Positions 44,515 through 57,856 of a stretch of DNA of 64,000 bases are shown here, in pieces. Made by a program: the position numbers and the translations under genes. The notes beneath the pieces were generated by a model that ran no database searches, had not been told where the DNA came from, and saw nothing but the letters and a program-made list of their open reading frames with translations. Each line of letters opens with the position of its first letter. Positions within the stretch are counted from its first letter, which is position 1. This DNA is from Sialis fuliginosa (Eukaryota; Arthropoda; Insecta; Megaloptera; Sialidae): NCBI GenBank assembly GCA_961205875.1, contig OY540820.1:10850001-10914000 (forward strand), in the 5' to 3' direction.

Positions 44515-46662
44515 TGCTTTGATTAGCATTAATGATTAGTATTATATTATTAATTTGAATGTGTTAATTAATGAAATAATGAAACTATTTTTACTATCGT
44601 ATAAACTACGTCACTGAGTTAATTTATTTATTATTTAATATTTTAATTAAATACACCTTTAAATATAAATGTTGTATTGTATATTGTACACGTATAGTAA
44701 AATATAAATAAAAAAAATTAAATACTTTTTTATTTTCAACTTGAAAGTACTCAACAATTATATCTATGAATGAAATAAACATAAATTAATGAAACAAATT
44801 TCTTTAATTTAATCTCAAATTAAATCAAGCATATTCCTGTTAAGTGAATTAGTGTAGTACATAATAATTTAAAACTTGAAGAAAGTGAAATCATATACAA
44901 AATTTTGTGGCCTTGGCAACCAAATGCATTTCTGGCTTCATGTGATTCAGGTGAACGGACTTTAAACGTTCCTAATTATGTAATAATTTCACGGGGAATT
45001 ATAATTTAAATATGTCAATAAATCATACCATATAGTTTTCAGTACGAAGTTGAAACACTCCTACTTGGTAGATACATATTAGATTGATATATTATGAGCA
45101 ATTCAGTTTTCTAAATTTAATCTTATGAAGCTCTTATACCAGTATTATTTCATAATTTTTGTAGAAAATGTTATCAATTTTAATAAACGACTTTTTATTA
45201 AAATTTTATTTTAAATCCTGAAACATATTTGAGCTGTTTACAAATGTCAAAATAATTAATAAATTCTACACAAATTCGATGTTTTTTACATGCAAATTTA
45301 CATTATTCTAAAATAAAATGGTAGATATAAAAATATTCAGTGATTTTTGATTTTCCTAAAAGTAGGTCCTTACAGAGGCGGCTCGAGTTACCTACCGCCG
45401 GGGTACGATGTTCATATAATATCTCCTCTATAAACCTGACGTGATGAAGCAATTTGGACAACGGATTCGATTTCAGCAATAAGCCAAAAATCCGAAATCA
45501 CTTATCGAAGTTGAGACAGCAGAAGAAAGTACACCAAAAATACCATTACAATTAAAAATTAATTATAATTCTTATCCATTCAATTATAATTATAATTATT
45601 TTTTCTTTTGTTTTCAGGTAATTGCAAAAGTCAAACGACATAAATTCGTTATTTTAACATTAGTGCTAACAATAAAATGTGGAAGTTTTTTTACGAGTAC
45701 CTATACCAACGTTATTTATTTTTTACAAAAACAAATGGTTGAGTGGATTAAGATTTAATAGATCGTTTTTTTAAAATTCTACCTGCTATATTGATCATTC
45801 ATTACATTATAGTTGTCTAAAAATAATTCACATGTATACATATATGTGAAAATTTCAACCTTTTTTTAATACAATAACTACCTTTATGTGAAAAATTTAA
45901 AAAAAATCGAATAAAAAAATTGTAATGTATGTACCTAGTTTAATCTAGTTTTCGCCTTCTAGTCCAGATACCGTGCACTCTTTGCGCTTGCACTTAAGAC
46001 TCCCTGGGTTTTTATTTCAGTGAAGAGGTATTTCAATGTTAAAATTCGAAATTTCATAAATAAATATAATAGGGTAGGGTGGTGCAAGAGTGCGCGGGTG
46101 TACAAGAGTACGCAGAGCCATTATCCAATCACAGAGCAGTGTTTTACGGCTAGCTTCAGTTGTCAAGTCTCCTATCATGACAAGTACACCGACAAAAAAT
46201 TTTACATGTTTTTATAGTCATTTACAGAGATTTAAATTTAAAAAAAGTGATTTTGACTACTGCCTAAAAAGCTATTGAAAGGGTGAAAACCACCCTCAAA
46301 ATTTTAATTTTTAATATTAATTAATACGTCACTAATTCATATTGCCTTGGAAAATTTTGTCAAAAAAAATTGTCAAATTAGTTATTCTACAAATAGTGCT
46401 ACAACTCAAACCGTAAACGTCGCTTGGAACGCGAGTAACCGGCAAGATCGAGATAACTCTTTCTGTCCCATAATAATCGAAGGTACATTAATTGACAATA
46501 CTTTGGACAAAAATTACCCGAAATTACTCCGTCGGAACACAACAAAATGAGGCTTCAAAGTACGCGATGTTTTAAACGATTTTTCCACTGATCTATTTAT
46601 GAAATTCGAAATCTTTTGCAATAGGTATACTTATAAGGCACACATCAGGCTTCAAGAATATA
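44515..46662. other. Gene-poor stretch downstream of CSP2
   Basis: AT-rich sequence without a supported gene. Near 45950-46135 there is a short GC-richer patch ('gtgcaagagtgcgcgggtg'), part of an unidentified dispersed repeat. ORFs near 46020-46550 lack recognisable motifs. Confidence 0.5.
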
Positions 46663-47485
46663 CAGTGCGTTCATAATGAAAGGAACAAATTCGTTTAAAA
46701 TTCAGGTAGTTATTTTGTACAAAAACGCTCGGGCACGTCGATTAGTATTTTTAATTGCGGATTTTTTGAGATAAGAAAATTGTATACAGAGTGTCTGAAG
46801 AAGAACATATACAGTCATCATTGTTTTTCTTTAATGGAACATCCTATATATTATACCATTTTTGAATTCTACGGTGTATTCTGGATACTTTTTGTATAAC
46901 CTATGTTATACAAAAAGTATTATAGGTACCATATCTCTAAATCAGCGGTTTTCGGAATAATGACGTTTGAAAATTGACATTTTGAAATACACACAAGTCA
47001 AATAAAATATTTAAATTGAACAAATACAACTTGAACATTTTTTTAAAAGCCAACAAAAACAACCTGGTATGGCAAAAAAAAACATTGAACTTTTTTTTTT
47101 TCCTTTTCTTTTTTTTTGCAATACCAGGTTGTTTTTGTTGGCTTTAAAAAAAAAAGTTCAAGGTGTATTTGTTCAATTTAAACATTTTATTTGACTTGTG
47201 TGTATTTCAAAATGTCAATTTTCAAGCGTCATTATTCCGAAAACCGCTGATTTTAAAGATACAAAAAGTATTCAGAAGACACCGTACAATTCAAAAATGG
47301 TATAATATAAAGGGTGTTCTATTAAAGAAAAACAATGATGACTGTATATGTTCTTCTTCAGACACCCTGTATACAATTTTCTTATCTCAAAAAATCCGCA
47401 ATTAAAAATACTAATCGACGTGTCCGAACGTTTTTGTGCAAAATAACTACCTGAATTTTAAACGAATTTGTTCCTTTCATCATAT
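46663..47485. repeat. ~820-bp hairpin element
   Basis: 'gaaaggaacaaattcgttta' at the left pairs with 'taaacgaatttgttcctttc' at the right; the arms meet near 47085-47110, where 'gccaacaaaaacaacctggt' pairs with its complement. The ORF at 47163 is an arm shadow. Confidence 0.85.
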
Positions 47486-48466
47486 ATATAAAACATGTTA
47501 AAACTAAAACTAAAAAAAATGAGACTTAAAGGATGATTTCTGGAATTTTTGGGGGATTTTTTATAGACAATTTTAGTTATTAGTTACTTTTATGTAAAAA
47601 ATATGATCCTTATAAAAAAATGCTTCGAGTAAAAGTTGTGAACTAGAACTCCTGAAAAAAACAAGTGGTTGTTCATTAATATGCGACTAAAATTGACTAA
47701 ATTACTATTATGTTTTTCTTACAAATCCTATTGAAATTTTTCATATATTAAATATTATTTAATAAAATTAAAGAACATGTAAGTAAAGTATGGTTCTCCA
47801 TACCGATATTTAATTATTAATTACCTAGTAAATACGTAAATACCAAGAAAGTAAATATGTATATTATATATATATTATAATTATGTTCTACTGGTGAAGA
47901 ATTAAATATTTTAAAATAAATATTTATAAATACAAACTTGAATATTGAGCAAAATTACTTAAATATGCGTGACACAATAATTTTTAGATAAAAATTCATT
48001 GGTATATAATTTTTGTAATGAACCAAATTTAAAGTGGTTTGATATTGAATAAATAATTTCATGTCAAGGCTTATCTTCCCAGAACTCATGTTTTTCTACG
48101 GATTATATTTACTGACCAGTTTTTGCTATCTGACGAAGATTTAATGGTTTACAATTTGACAATTACGTTACTTAAATTATTTTACATGTTACACATCGAT
48201 GGTTTCTTCTATTTAACTTTTAAAAGTATTTATTATGTAAATTCAATCGTTCCTTGAGGTATCAAATATGTCCTTCATCATACCTCTATATGAACTTGAG
48301 CCTTAAAATTGCTAACCTCTTAAATAAATTAAATTTTGACATAATAATACTCGTATGTATAATGATGGATTATTATATTTTAACATTTATAAAGACACTT
48401 GAAGTACCACATAATTGCCAAATCAAACAAAACGTTCAGTTATATCATTTGAAGTGAGGTCAATTA

Positions 48467-49166
48467 TAAGGGTTCCGAAGAAACCCTATTAATCTCACTT
48501 TGTCGTTCGCCGTCTGTCCGTCCGTCCTTTTTCATATATCTCGAAAACTATATAAGCTATAAACTTGGATTTTTATTGAACATGTAAAATAATGCCCTCT
48601 AGTAAAAGATATAAAAAAATTTTGAAAAAATAATTTTTAGCTAAAGCTAAGCAAAAAATATATTTTTTATACCAAGACATGTGGCACGTCAAAATGTATA
48701 ACTAAACCAGTGGAATTTAACGATCTTTCTTATTTTTTTCTAAATTAAAAAAGGCACCTGCAAGGAGCTTTAAAGTGAATTAAAAAAAATGGTTTACCAA
48801 GGCGTGTGGAATGTCAAAATGTAGATCTGAATCAGTAGAATTTGACACTACAAAAATGACGCCTGCAGGGGGCTTCAAGCAGTAATTTTTTTGTCCCTCT
48901 AACTCGGTAACTATTAGCTCAACGGTGCTTTAGTGGGACTACCAACGACAAATACTAAAGTCAACAATACCATATAAAATTTTGGAGAAATAGGGAGAGG
49001 CTTCATAGAACTTTTTATTTTTATTTTAATATCTAGATATGTGGGATGTCAAAATGTAAATCCCGATTAGTAGAATATGACCCAATTTTTATATTTTTTT
49101 CTAACTCAAAAATGCACCTGTGGCTCTAAACAGTCTACATATATAGTACGTACTTCGGAACCCTTA
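48467..49166. repeat. Repeat with inverted AAGGGTTCCGAAG ends
   Basis: TAAGGGTTCCGAAGAAACCC at the left and CTTCGGAACCCTTA at the right are inverted repeats. The interior has repeated '(a)tgtsraatgtcaaaatgta' units around 48690, 48805 and 49035. Related to 19736-20350. Confidence 0.65.
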
Positions 49167-49654
49167 TGGAATACACCCGTGTATGTCTTGACCGATTTTT
49201 TATATTCTTTAGTATTTCTTTCGCATATTTATTATTTATTAAGAATAGTCGTCATTTCATTACAAACTAAATATTTTATTCAAATAGCATAGAAATATGC
49301 AAAAATGTAAGCATAAATGAAAACAGCGCCAAAATAAATGAAATATATAAAAACAAAATATTATTGTTGTAACGAATAAATAAAAGTACCTACTAGTTTT
49401 TATGTCAATTTTGCTTTATGGCATGCAGAATAATTATCTGAAAAGTCCGGTCCAAAGTATAAGATTTACCAATGACTCAAAGTACAAGCATTTTTGTCAA
49501 ATTCATTAAGGCTTTAAAGAAAATATGTGCTAAAAATTAGTCAAGTCAACAACAGATAACAATAATATAAAATAATTACTTAAAATCTTAATTAAATTAA
49601 TTAATACCATTTGTACAAACTATATTCATGATAAAAATGGATATGTAACCCCTA

Positions 49655-49876
49655 TTGGAGGTTTTAGAAACATCAAATAATAGTGCCCCTATATTTGATT
49701 TAAATTTAAAAAACACAAAATATATTATTAATATTGTTAATAATAACATAGTCAATGGAATTGAACAATTAAAATTATATTTTAATGATTTAGGTCTACA
49801 AATACGTCAAAGACAGTTAAGTGTCAAAATGAATACAAGTACGGTGTCGATGAATCTGATTAATAATCCAGTGTAG
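49655..49876 (+). pseudogene. Possible decayed transposon-derived reading frame
   Basis: 73 codons (MEVLETSNNSAPIFDLNLKN at the start; IEQLKLYFNDLGLQIRQRQL in the middle). The 'L..YF..LGL.IRQRQ....M' pattern resembles the linker before an integrase-like catalytic core found in some insect and vertebrate transposon-derived genes. No start context, splice sites or catalytic region follow. Tentative. Confidence 0.3.
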
Positions 49877-50395
49877 ACTAAATGACGTAGATTTTAAAAA
49901 AAGAACAGGTTTTTGATTGTCAGTTATTTGCTGATGACGTCAGAGAAATTATTTGTTTATTTTTTGTACTTTGATATGAAGCCTCAAGATTTAATGACGA
50001 CAAAAAGTATTTTATATGCAATAATATAGACATTATGACACAAAAAATTATGTACAATTAAACCGAGTGTTAAAAAATAATAATAACTATATTTTTATTG
50101 ATTGCAGAAAAACTTTTCAGATAAAAGTTACTCATTGTCATTTTGGAGTGGGGTGGAGCAATTACGTGGTATTTAAAAAAAAATTATGCATATTTTTTTA
50201 TGTTTTTTTAAAGTTTTATTTTTTAAATGAGAATCTATATTTTTATTCGAATCTATGTAATACTAATAAGCATTTTTGTGTTATTTTTTTTTGTTTGAAA
50301 TTTTATTATTTTATAAATTATAAAATAAAAAACCATAAATTATACTAACAAAAGAAAAATGTCATTGTTGCTTAATTATTAAAATTAAAATTAAT

Positions 50396-50540
50396 TGGTG
50401 CGAGAGAGGGTAATACGTCATCTAGAGTGCCCAAAATGTAGAGGGGGAATGATGTGCTCAATCATAAAAATATAGCTTTATAACTCGGCGCAAGAATACG
50501 TCATTTGGGGTTCCCAAGCTGATTGGTCAATAGGTTATAG
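50396..50540. repeat. Second copy of the GC-richer dimeric repeat
   Basis: GTGCGAGAGAGGGTAATACG, GTCATCTAGAGTGCCCAAAA and, in the second unit, AACTCGGCGCAAGAATACGT match 21280-21440. Flanks differ, so it is a dispersed unit. Confidence 0.7.
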
Positions 50541-50874
50541 GAACTTGAATGGTTAATTCAAAATGTTTAATTATTCTAAAAATAAATTTAATAATTTTTT
50601 TTTTAAATTAAGTTGGTACTTAGTTTTATAATACCTATAATTAGAACATCATCTAAAAGAACGGTTGAGTTAAATTAATTATCAGACTTCACCGCATGGT
50701 ACTGGTAATATCCAGCCAAAAATATTTTTAATTAAATACATTAATATTCAAAAACCAAAAACAATTTTTTAACAAGAGTTACTTTACTTTTTTGCATATG
50801 TATAGAAATAGAAAAAAATAAATTTTAAGAATCGTCTTATTTTAAATACGAAATTATCAAGTAAATTATATATA

Positions 50875-51833
50875 ATTAGCTGCTACCCGCGACTTCGCTC
50901 GCGTGGATTTCGAAACCCTTCATATGTGACAGGGGGTAAAATATTAAATTTATCTTATTTTTAGTTTTCTTTAATTATACAAAATCGTAAATGTGTCGGC
51001 TCCTATGCGAGATAGAGGGGTTTTTCCGCCCTAAAACCCCCGCCCCCTTGGTATTTTTCTCGCTGGATCGAATAAAACCACTTACAACCCTTCATATGTA
51101 ACGGGTAAAATATTAATTACTAAAAAAAATTTAAAATTTTCCTCCCCCTTGCAATTCCTTAGGGGTTGAATTTTCGAGATATGAAATAGCCTTAATCCGT
51201 CCTTGGGATGTAAGCCATCTCACTGTCAAATTTCATCAAAATCGGTAAAGCAGTTTAGTCGTGAACAGGTAACAAATAGACAGACTGAGAGATACACTTT
51301 CGCATTTATAATATAAGTCGCGACTCCTATGTAAGATAAGGGGTTGTTTTGTCCCCCTAATAATCCCTCTTCCGTAGTATTTTTGCCCGCCAGATCGAAT
51401 GTAATCAATTACAACTCTTCATATGTGACAGGGGGTAAAATATAAAATTTTTCTTATTTTTAGTTTTCTTTCATTATACAAAATCGTAAATATCTCTGCT
51501 CCTATGCGAGATAGAGGGTTGTTTTGCCCCCTAAAACCTACGCCCCCGTAGTATTTTTCCCGCCGGATCGAATAAAACCACTTACAACCCTTCATATGTA
51601 TCGGGGGGTAAAATAATAATTACTAAAAAAAATTAAAAAATTTCTACCCCCTTGCAATTTCTTAGGGGTTGAATTTTTAAGATACGAAATAGCCTATGTC
51701 CGTCCTCGGGATGCAAGCTATCTCACTGCCAAATTTCATCAAAATCGGTAAAGCGGTTTAGCCGTGAAAAGGTAACAAACAGAAAACAGACAGACAAACA
51801 CACTTTCGCATTTATAATATTAGTATGGATATC
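50875..51833 (+). repeat. Two tandem RTE/SINE-like tail units
   Basis: The first unit starts TTAGCTGCTACCCGCGACTT and the second starts near 51316. Both contain 'ttcatatgtgacagggggta', ATGCGAGATAGAGGG, and a tail with ATCAAAATCGGTAAAGCRGT and CACTTTCGCATTTATAATAT. The end 'ataatattagtatggat' is the typical short-repeat tail of such insect non-LTR families. No reverse transcriptase is present. Confidence 0.75.
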
Positions 51834-52973
51834 GTAAAATGTCCAAATATTACTTTACTTAATATTTTATTAACTAATTAAAATTTGAACAATAAAACTT
51901 AAATTTTTCGAAAAATTGTTCATTCGAAGAATTTTGATTTGAAAAATTGTGATTCGAAAAATTGTGTTTCGAAAAATTTACACCAAACCTAATAATTAAT
52001 TTCGATATTTTACCTTTCATAGAAGTGAAATGTTTCTTCATATTTAAATTTTCAATCAATATAGGCATTTCAAAATATTTAATTGTTAATATGTGTCAAA
52101 AATCATTTAATTGTTCGACAAAATATTTTAAAGAGACATAATCATAGTAACCTAAATTAATAAAATAAAATATTGAAACCGTAAATTATAAAATTCCGTA
52201 TTCCATGGCTAGGTACTATGTTTTTATATACCTAAATTATAACATACCTGCTTAAATTATTTCTATATCGTCCCCTCCAAGGCAAAGTATCGTAAGATAC
52301 ACTTTTTGCGAAATTGAGTTATCGATTCTAAAAATCTCATATATAAGCGACAAAATTCTCTTTTCCGCTAAAAAATCTGTTAAAACTTTTATCGTATTCC
52401 TCCAGACAATGTATTCTAAGCACCGATATCTGTTTTATGAAATATCGTAACCAACAATAATATAGTATCGTAACCAGTGACGTAGCTAGCCCTGAGTGGA
52501 TCCTGACTGGCCTATATGGTAGGTACTTTCCCGCGACGGAATAATATAGTGCTGTGACGGAGTGCTTTCTTATTTATTCATTAGAGCTGGGTTTTTATCA
52601 ATTTTAATTTTATTAATTTTAAGATATTTTAGAAAAATCGTACCTGTTAAAACTTTATTGCACAAACTAAATATGGTTTCTCTATGAGGTTTTTTCAATA
52701 TATTTTTTACCCTCAATAACTCAATTTGGTTGATATTGAAGTATGATGTAGAACAGTGCTTCCTAAACTTTTCCTACGACAGAACACTTCACAAATCCTG
52801 AAATTTTAATGGAACGTCTTGGTTATTTTGTAAGTAATATATAAAATAAGGAAAAAAGTAAATTTAAATCAGTCAAGCATGTTTGAACTTCTCGCAGCAT
52901 TTAAAAACATTGAATATTAACTTTGATATTTTTTACGCTTAAACTGATAAGACATACGTTATATATCGTAGTA

Positions 52974-53262
52974 CAGGTATTCCTCGACTTACAACCGAGA
53001 AAGGTTTCTAAACATCGATCGTAAATAGAATAAGTTGTAAGTTAACACGTACAATATGTACATATTTTTGCTTTGGACGTTTTCCTTGATGTGAAGCGAA
53101 TCGCATTTTCTATACATAACAAACAGTTGCGGGTTCCCAAAAATATCTACATAAATAATAATAAATTACATTTTTGGGAAATTCCCGGAACTGTTTGTTT
53201 CATTTATGTAATATGTGCATGTAAGAAAGAGACAAAGACAATTATAAGTCGAGGATTACCTG
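52974..53262. mobile_element. TA-flanked MITE with pogo/mariner-like ends
   Basis: CAGGTATTCCTCGACTTACA and ATAAGTCGAGGATTACCTG are inverted, each next to TA. The ORF beginning at 53073 overlaps the element and is not a gene. Confidence 0.75.
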
Positions 53263-54587
53263 TATATTTGTTTACGATGCGTTTTCAACTCTTGTCGTAT
53301 GAAAATATATATTGCATACTAAATACATATTATGACATTTGTTTCTGATATGACAACGACAAAAAATTATTTTATGACTTCTGGTACATGTATTGTATTA
53401 CATCATGTACTTACATGATTTGAACATTTTATGAATATTAAAAATAATTTCATTTTTGGTTTTTCTGCTCGTGTCTTTCAAAAATTCATCAATGTGTCTA
53501 TATAAATACATTATTAGCTCTTGTAGATACTCGTACACCCTTTGTACAATTAATTAATTAATTACAATCAAATATAGGTCTTGTCAATTGAATGAAGCTT
53601 TCGTAACAATTTGCAATAAATCAACATCTTGTTTTAATTTTGTAAATGTACATTTTAGGTTAGTACATTGGGTAAAGATGACAGATATACAGTTTCAAAC
53701 AACAATTAAAATAATATCATTTAAAATTACAATGTTAATTTGAAATTATATAAATTCTTCTGATATTTATGATTACAAATAAATATAATAAAATACCTAT
53801 ACCTATGAATTATGAAAGTAAAAATATTGATAATTCAATGACTTAAGATTAAAAAAATGTCATTATATACTTAATTTTTATTTGTACCGGGAACACATAT
53901 CTATCGCCGAATGTTGGTCGAATTGTGTCCGAATGCTGTAATTGTTTGTCTTCAATTTTTTTGTCAAATTTATTTATGAAAATTTTAATTATATATTACA
54001 TTAGAGTTGTGCATATTTTTTCATTCGTTATGTTCTTTATATTTCTTTTTTGTTATATTTTATTGTTCACTTCAAAATTTTAAATGGCCACTGACATTAA
54101 AATTTTTTTAAAATAATCAATAAAATATAATGTATCCATAGTTACGACATTTGCAATTAATTTAGTAAATGCTTAAAGCGCATTATATGTAAACGTATTT
54201 TGTTTATTTTCTCCTCTTTAACATATCTTTTTCAAAAATCAGACACGGGTTTATGGTTGTCAATTAACCAAAGTATTTGAAAAAAATTAAAAAAATCTAA
54301 TATCGGTTTTCGTTTTGATACTTTTTTACATCAAAACTTTTTTTTTCCTTTTTTTTTCTTTTTTTTTAAATCTGAAATTTGAACCTTACATTATATCGCC
54401 CAAGGAATATAAAAAAAATAATAAAAAAATTCTAACTTTTTTTTTGAAAAATTGGGGGCCCCTTGTTACCCCATTTATAAACTTTTTCAAAAAAGGCCCA
54501 CTAGTTGTTATTTTTTACCCCCAAGGAATGTATATACCAAATTTCAAGTTTCTCCGATGAGTGGAAATGGTCAAAAAAATGATTATC

Positions 54588-54608
54588 AGTGAGTGAGTGA
54601 GTGAGTGA
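54588..54608. repeat. (GTGA)n microsatellite at the 3' end of an RTE-like remnant
   Basis: Five GTGA units follow 'caaatttcaagtttctccga' and precede 'acttcgttatatatagtaga', a layout seen at the 3' ends of RTE-type repeats. Confidence 0.5.
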
Positions 54609-55138
54609 GGACACTTCGTTATATATAGTAGATATATTATATTGTATATACTTAGTCTATGTTTTATCGTTTTTGTGTAAAACCAACACAACTTGTGATC
54701 ATCTTATATAGAAGAAATAAAACTCTAAAAACTCTTTTATCGATGTAAACATAAGGTATTATATACATAGGTATATGTATATAAGTTTTCTGAGTAAATA
54801 ATGTTGGCAATGACGTCAATTGTGCTGAAAAAATAAAACTCTGGAAAGATACAAAAACCTTCGACAGTGAACGTAGGTGTTCTACATTTTAATTTATTTT
54901 TTATCAACTATTGGTAACAGTTTTGAGAATCATTTTTCATTATTTGACATGTTGTCAGACAAATTGATGTTTTGATAAAAATGCAATCTAAAGTTTCTTG
55001 GTATCTTTTTATTGTGTATTTCTTCATACAATAAGGAAAAACAAATTTGATAAATAAATGTATATATAGGTATTATACATTATACTAACATTACATTTAA
55101 AACACACTAACGAAATATTTCAACATGGGGTCTAATTA

Positions 55139-55335
55139 GGGTGACCATATTTTAGTTTTTGTAAACCCTGACACGTAAATGAAGCCCCCTTTTTATTTAA
55201 TTTTATCTTTTTTATTTTAATTTTATTCTTTTTATTTTTATTTTCATTATTTTCTGCTCTATTTTTTTTTAGTAGTCATCATTTTGTAAAACCCGGAGAA
55301 ATTGCATCGAAACGCTGAGATTTGGTCACCCTAGG
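55139..55335. repeat. Short inverted-repeat element
   Basis: AGGGTGACCATATTTTAG at the left and ATTTGGTCACCCTA at the right are inverted. The right half is the reverse of part of 26400-26560. Confidence 0.6.
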
Positions 55336-56451
55336 TCTAAAACCGACTCGAAAACAGAGTCGTGTCAAAAGAAAGAGATAGAAAATGGTGTAGGATATAT
55401 TTGTCCTTTTTTAAACGGGCGTGTCTATTTCATTCTTATTAGAAAAAGAGATAGGTACATCCCAAACCTACCGCATCTCTCTCACTGTTTTAGAGAAATG
55501 TTTACACCATTATGTTAATACAGAATGTGCAGTTCATGGGGGACCTAAAAAACGTACTAAAGCAAAATGTATTAACAAGATTCTACTTTACATAGTATTA
55601 AAAATTATTATTAAGATTGAACTTATGTAGTAAATTATTACATTAAATTATGATAAAAAATAGGTACATATATGTACATGTATGTGAAATTTAAAAAAAT
55701 AAATAAAAATTGTCAACATAACAATGGAGATTTTAATACTTGTAAAACACATTTACATTGAATTTAAAAAAAATATAGATAATTTAAGTTACAGGTATTC
55801 TAAGATGTTGCATATGTACATATTTTAACAAATAGTTTAGAATTTAATAATAATATTATTGTTAAGGCAGTATTGCGGTGAGAAAATTTAAAGCTAATTT
55901 CAGGATTTTTTTTCGTAACAAAATTTAATATAACTTTTTCAGTTGTTTTATGTTTTTATTTGCATCTTACAAAAAAATTTTTTTTGTAAATTTTATTATA
56001 CTTTATGTTCTTTGGGGTCAAAGCAGACTACTCGAGAAATGCTGGGTAAGTGGTATGTGGATTTGAAACAAAAAAATCAAATATATGTCCATTTTATAGA
56101 GTTGTATCTATCGTCTTATCTATATAGAATCAGACATTTATATTAATATAAAACAAAATGACGGACGTTTGTAGTTTTTTTTTCGTTGAAAATCGAGGGA
56201 AAAATAAGAAAATGGTTTTCAAAAATAAGTTTTGGGAGAAGGGGGGTTCATAACCAACATTTTGAATACAAGTCTTCCTTAGTCCGCCACTGCCCATAAT
56301 TCATAAATATGGCCTAAATTAATTAATAAATCCATCACATTTATGTTGTTACATTTTGAAACCAAGCATAATAAGATATGCAATTGTTAATACCTGCATA
56401 CATATTGATAACATACATTAATTTATTTTTTTAATTAAATTACGTGAGAAC

Positions 56452-56569
56452 ATAGACTTATAGAATAGACTGAGAAGCGACTGTTCGGTCAATACCTGTC
56501 TCTTTCAAAAGAGTGGTCAATTTTGTGAGGCTATTGCTCAGTCCATTCTACATATAAGTCTATGCGTGA
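56452..56569. repeat. Small palindrome
   Basis: 'catagacttatagaatagac' pairs with 'tctacatataagtctatg', with a ~70-bp loop. A nearby segment at 56697-56790 (ACTCGAAAACAGAGTCGTGT) repeats 55346-55440 directly. Confidence 0.6.
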
Positions 56570-57059
56570 GAAAGCGTCCCTAATGTGAGTATTGAGTATG
56601 GTAGCACCATCTATGAATGTATATTCTAAATTTAAATTAGATATCGTATTTATTGATATATTCTTAACACCATAGACATAGAGAATGGACCACGCATCTG
56701 ACTCGAAAACAGAGTCGTGTCAAAAGAAAGAGATAGAAACAGGTTTGGAATATACTTGTCCTTTTTTAAACAGGAGTGTAACTATTTCATTCTTGGCCCC
56801 GAATATTAAAAATATTCATAGATATCTATAAAAAGGTTAAAAAACAAAAAATAATTAACATGTAAATCGGGTAAGTGGTTCTCGAGTGATAAGCTCACTA
56901 ACGGACAGACATATGTACAGAGACACGTTGAGCTTTAAAAACACGAATTTTAAAAATAAATTGAGATAAATCTTTGTAAGGGAATATTTTACAACAAACG
57001 TTGAAGACCCATATTATAGGAAATTTAATGCTCTACAAAAAATAATCTATACAATTTTC

Positions 57060-57415
57060 ACGTAACATGTGTCGTTCTTGAGATATCTTGAAAAAATTAA
57101 TATTTTGGAATGTCACCCCTCCCACTTACACAGAATTTTGATGATTTTGAAATTGGACCGTCCAGACCCAACCATCCCATCAAGTTTCAATAATATCGGT
57201 TTAGTGGTTCATGAGTTATGCGTGTGGCAAAGATTCAGGGGACAGACGGACGAACACACGAACAGACGGACAGACAGACAGACGCGGAACGAAAAGTGTT
57301 TGTCTTGACGTGAAACGGAAAGGTCAATTTAAAATTTTTAAATCAGAGAACATTTTTTTTTTGTCTCTAATCTCTATCTTCGATATTGCGAAGAAGCAAA
57401 ATCAATATTATTTTC
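57060..57415 (+). repeat. RTE-like tail repeat
   Basis: 'tcgttcttgagatatcttga', 'atgagttatgcgtgtggcaa', a run of ACAGACGGACRAAC units and GTTTGTCTTGACGTGAAACG match 42036-42360. ORFs at 57069 and 57211 fall inside it and are not genes. Confidence 0.7.
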
Positions 57416-57856
57416 GCGATATATTTTAACACATATAAATGAGGTTTTTGCACTTAACCAATTACAATGTTATGATTATTATTATCATTGTACTTATAAC
57501 AATGAAAATAATGTTTATTTGTATTTATTTTAGTACAAATCTTGGCCACCTTGCGTTGCTGTCTGCAGAGAAAGTGAATTGATTTATAAAATATATGAAT
57601 GATCATTAAATTTGTTGACATATTTTAAAACAATAATAAAAGTTATTTATAATACATTGATATGCATCTAGGTACACAATAATTAATATATTTTATATAT
57701 GTATTGTTATGTAATTTTTATAACAATGGAGCATATTTTAATATTATTATCATATTTAATTAACATGATAAAATAATTCAGACGATTTTTAACTTTCTTA
57801 GATTTAATTAGGTATAATATCATTACTAAATAGATAGATAAATAGATATCCTGTAA

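Noticed and set aside
53073-57429. ORFs at 53073, 54315, 55421, 57069 and 57211
   Set aside because: They overlap MITE, microsatellite or RTE-like tail sequence, or are Phe/Lys-rich low-complexity frames.
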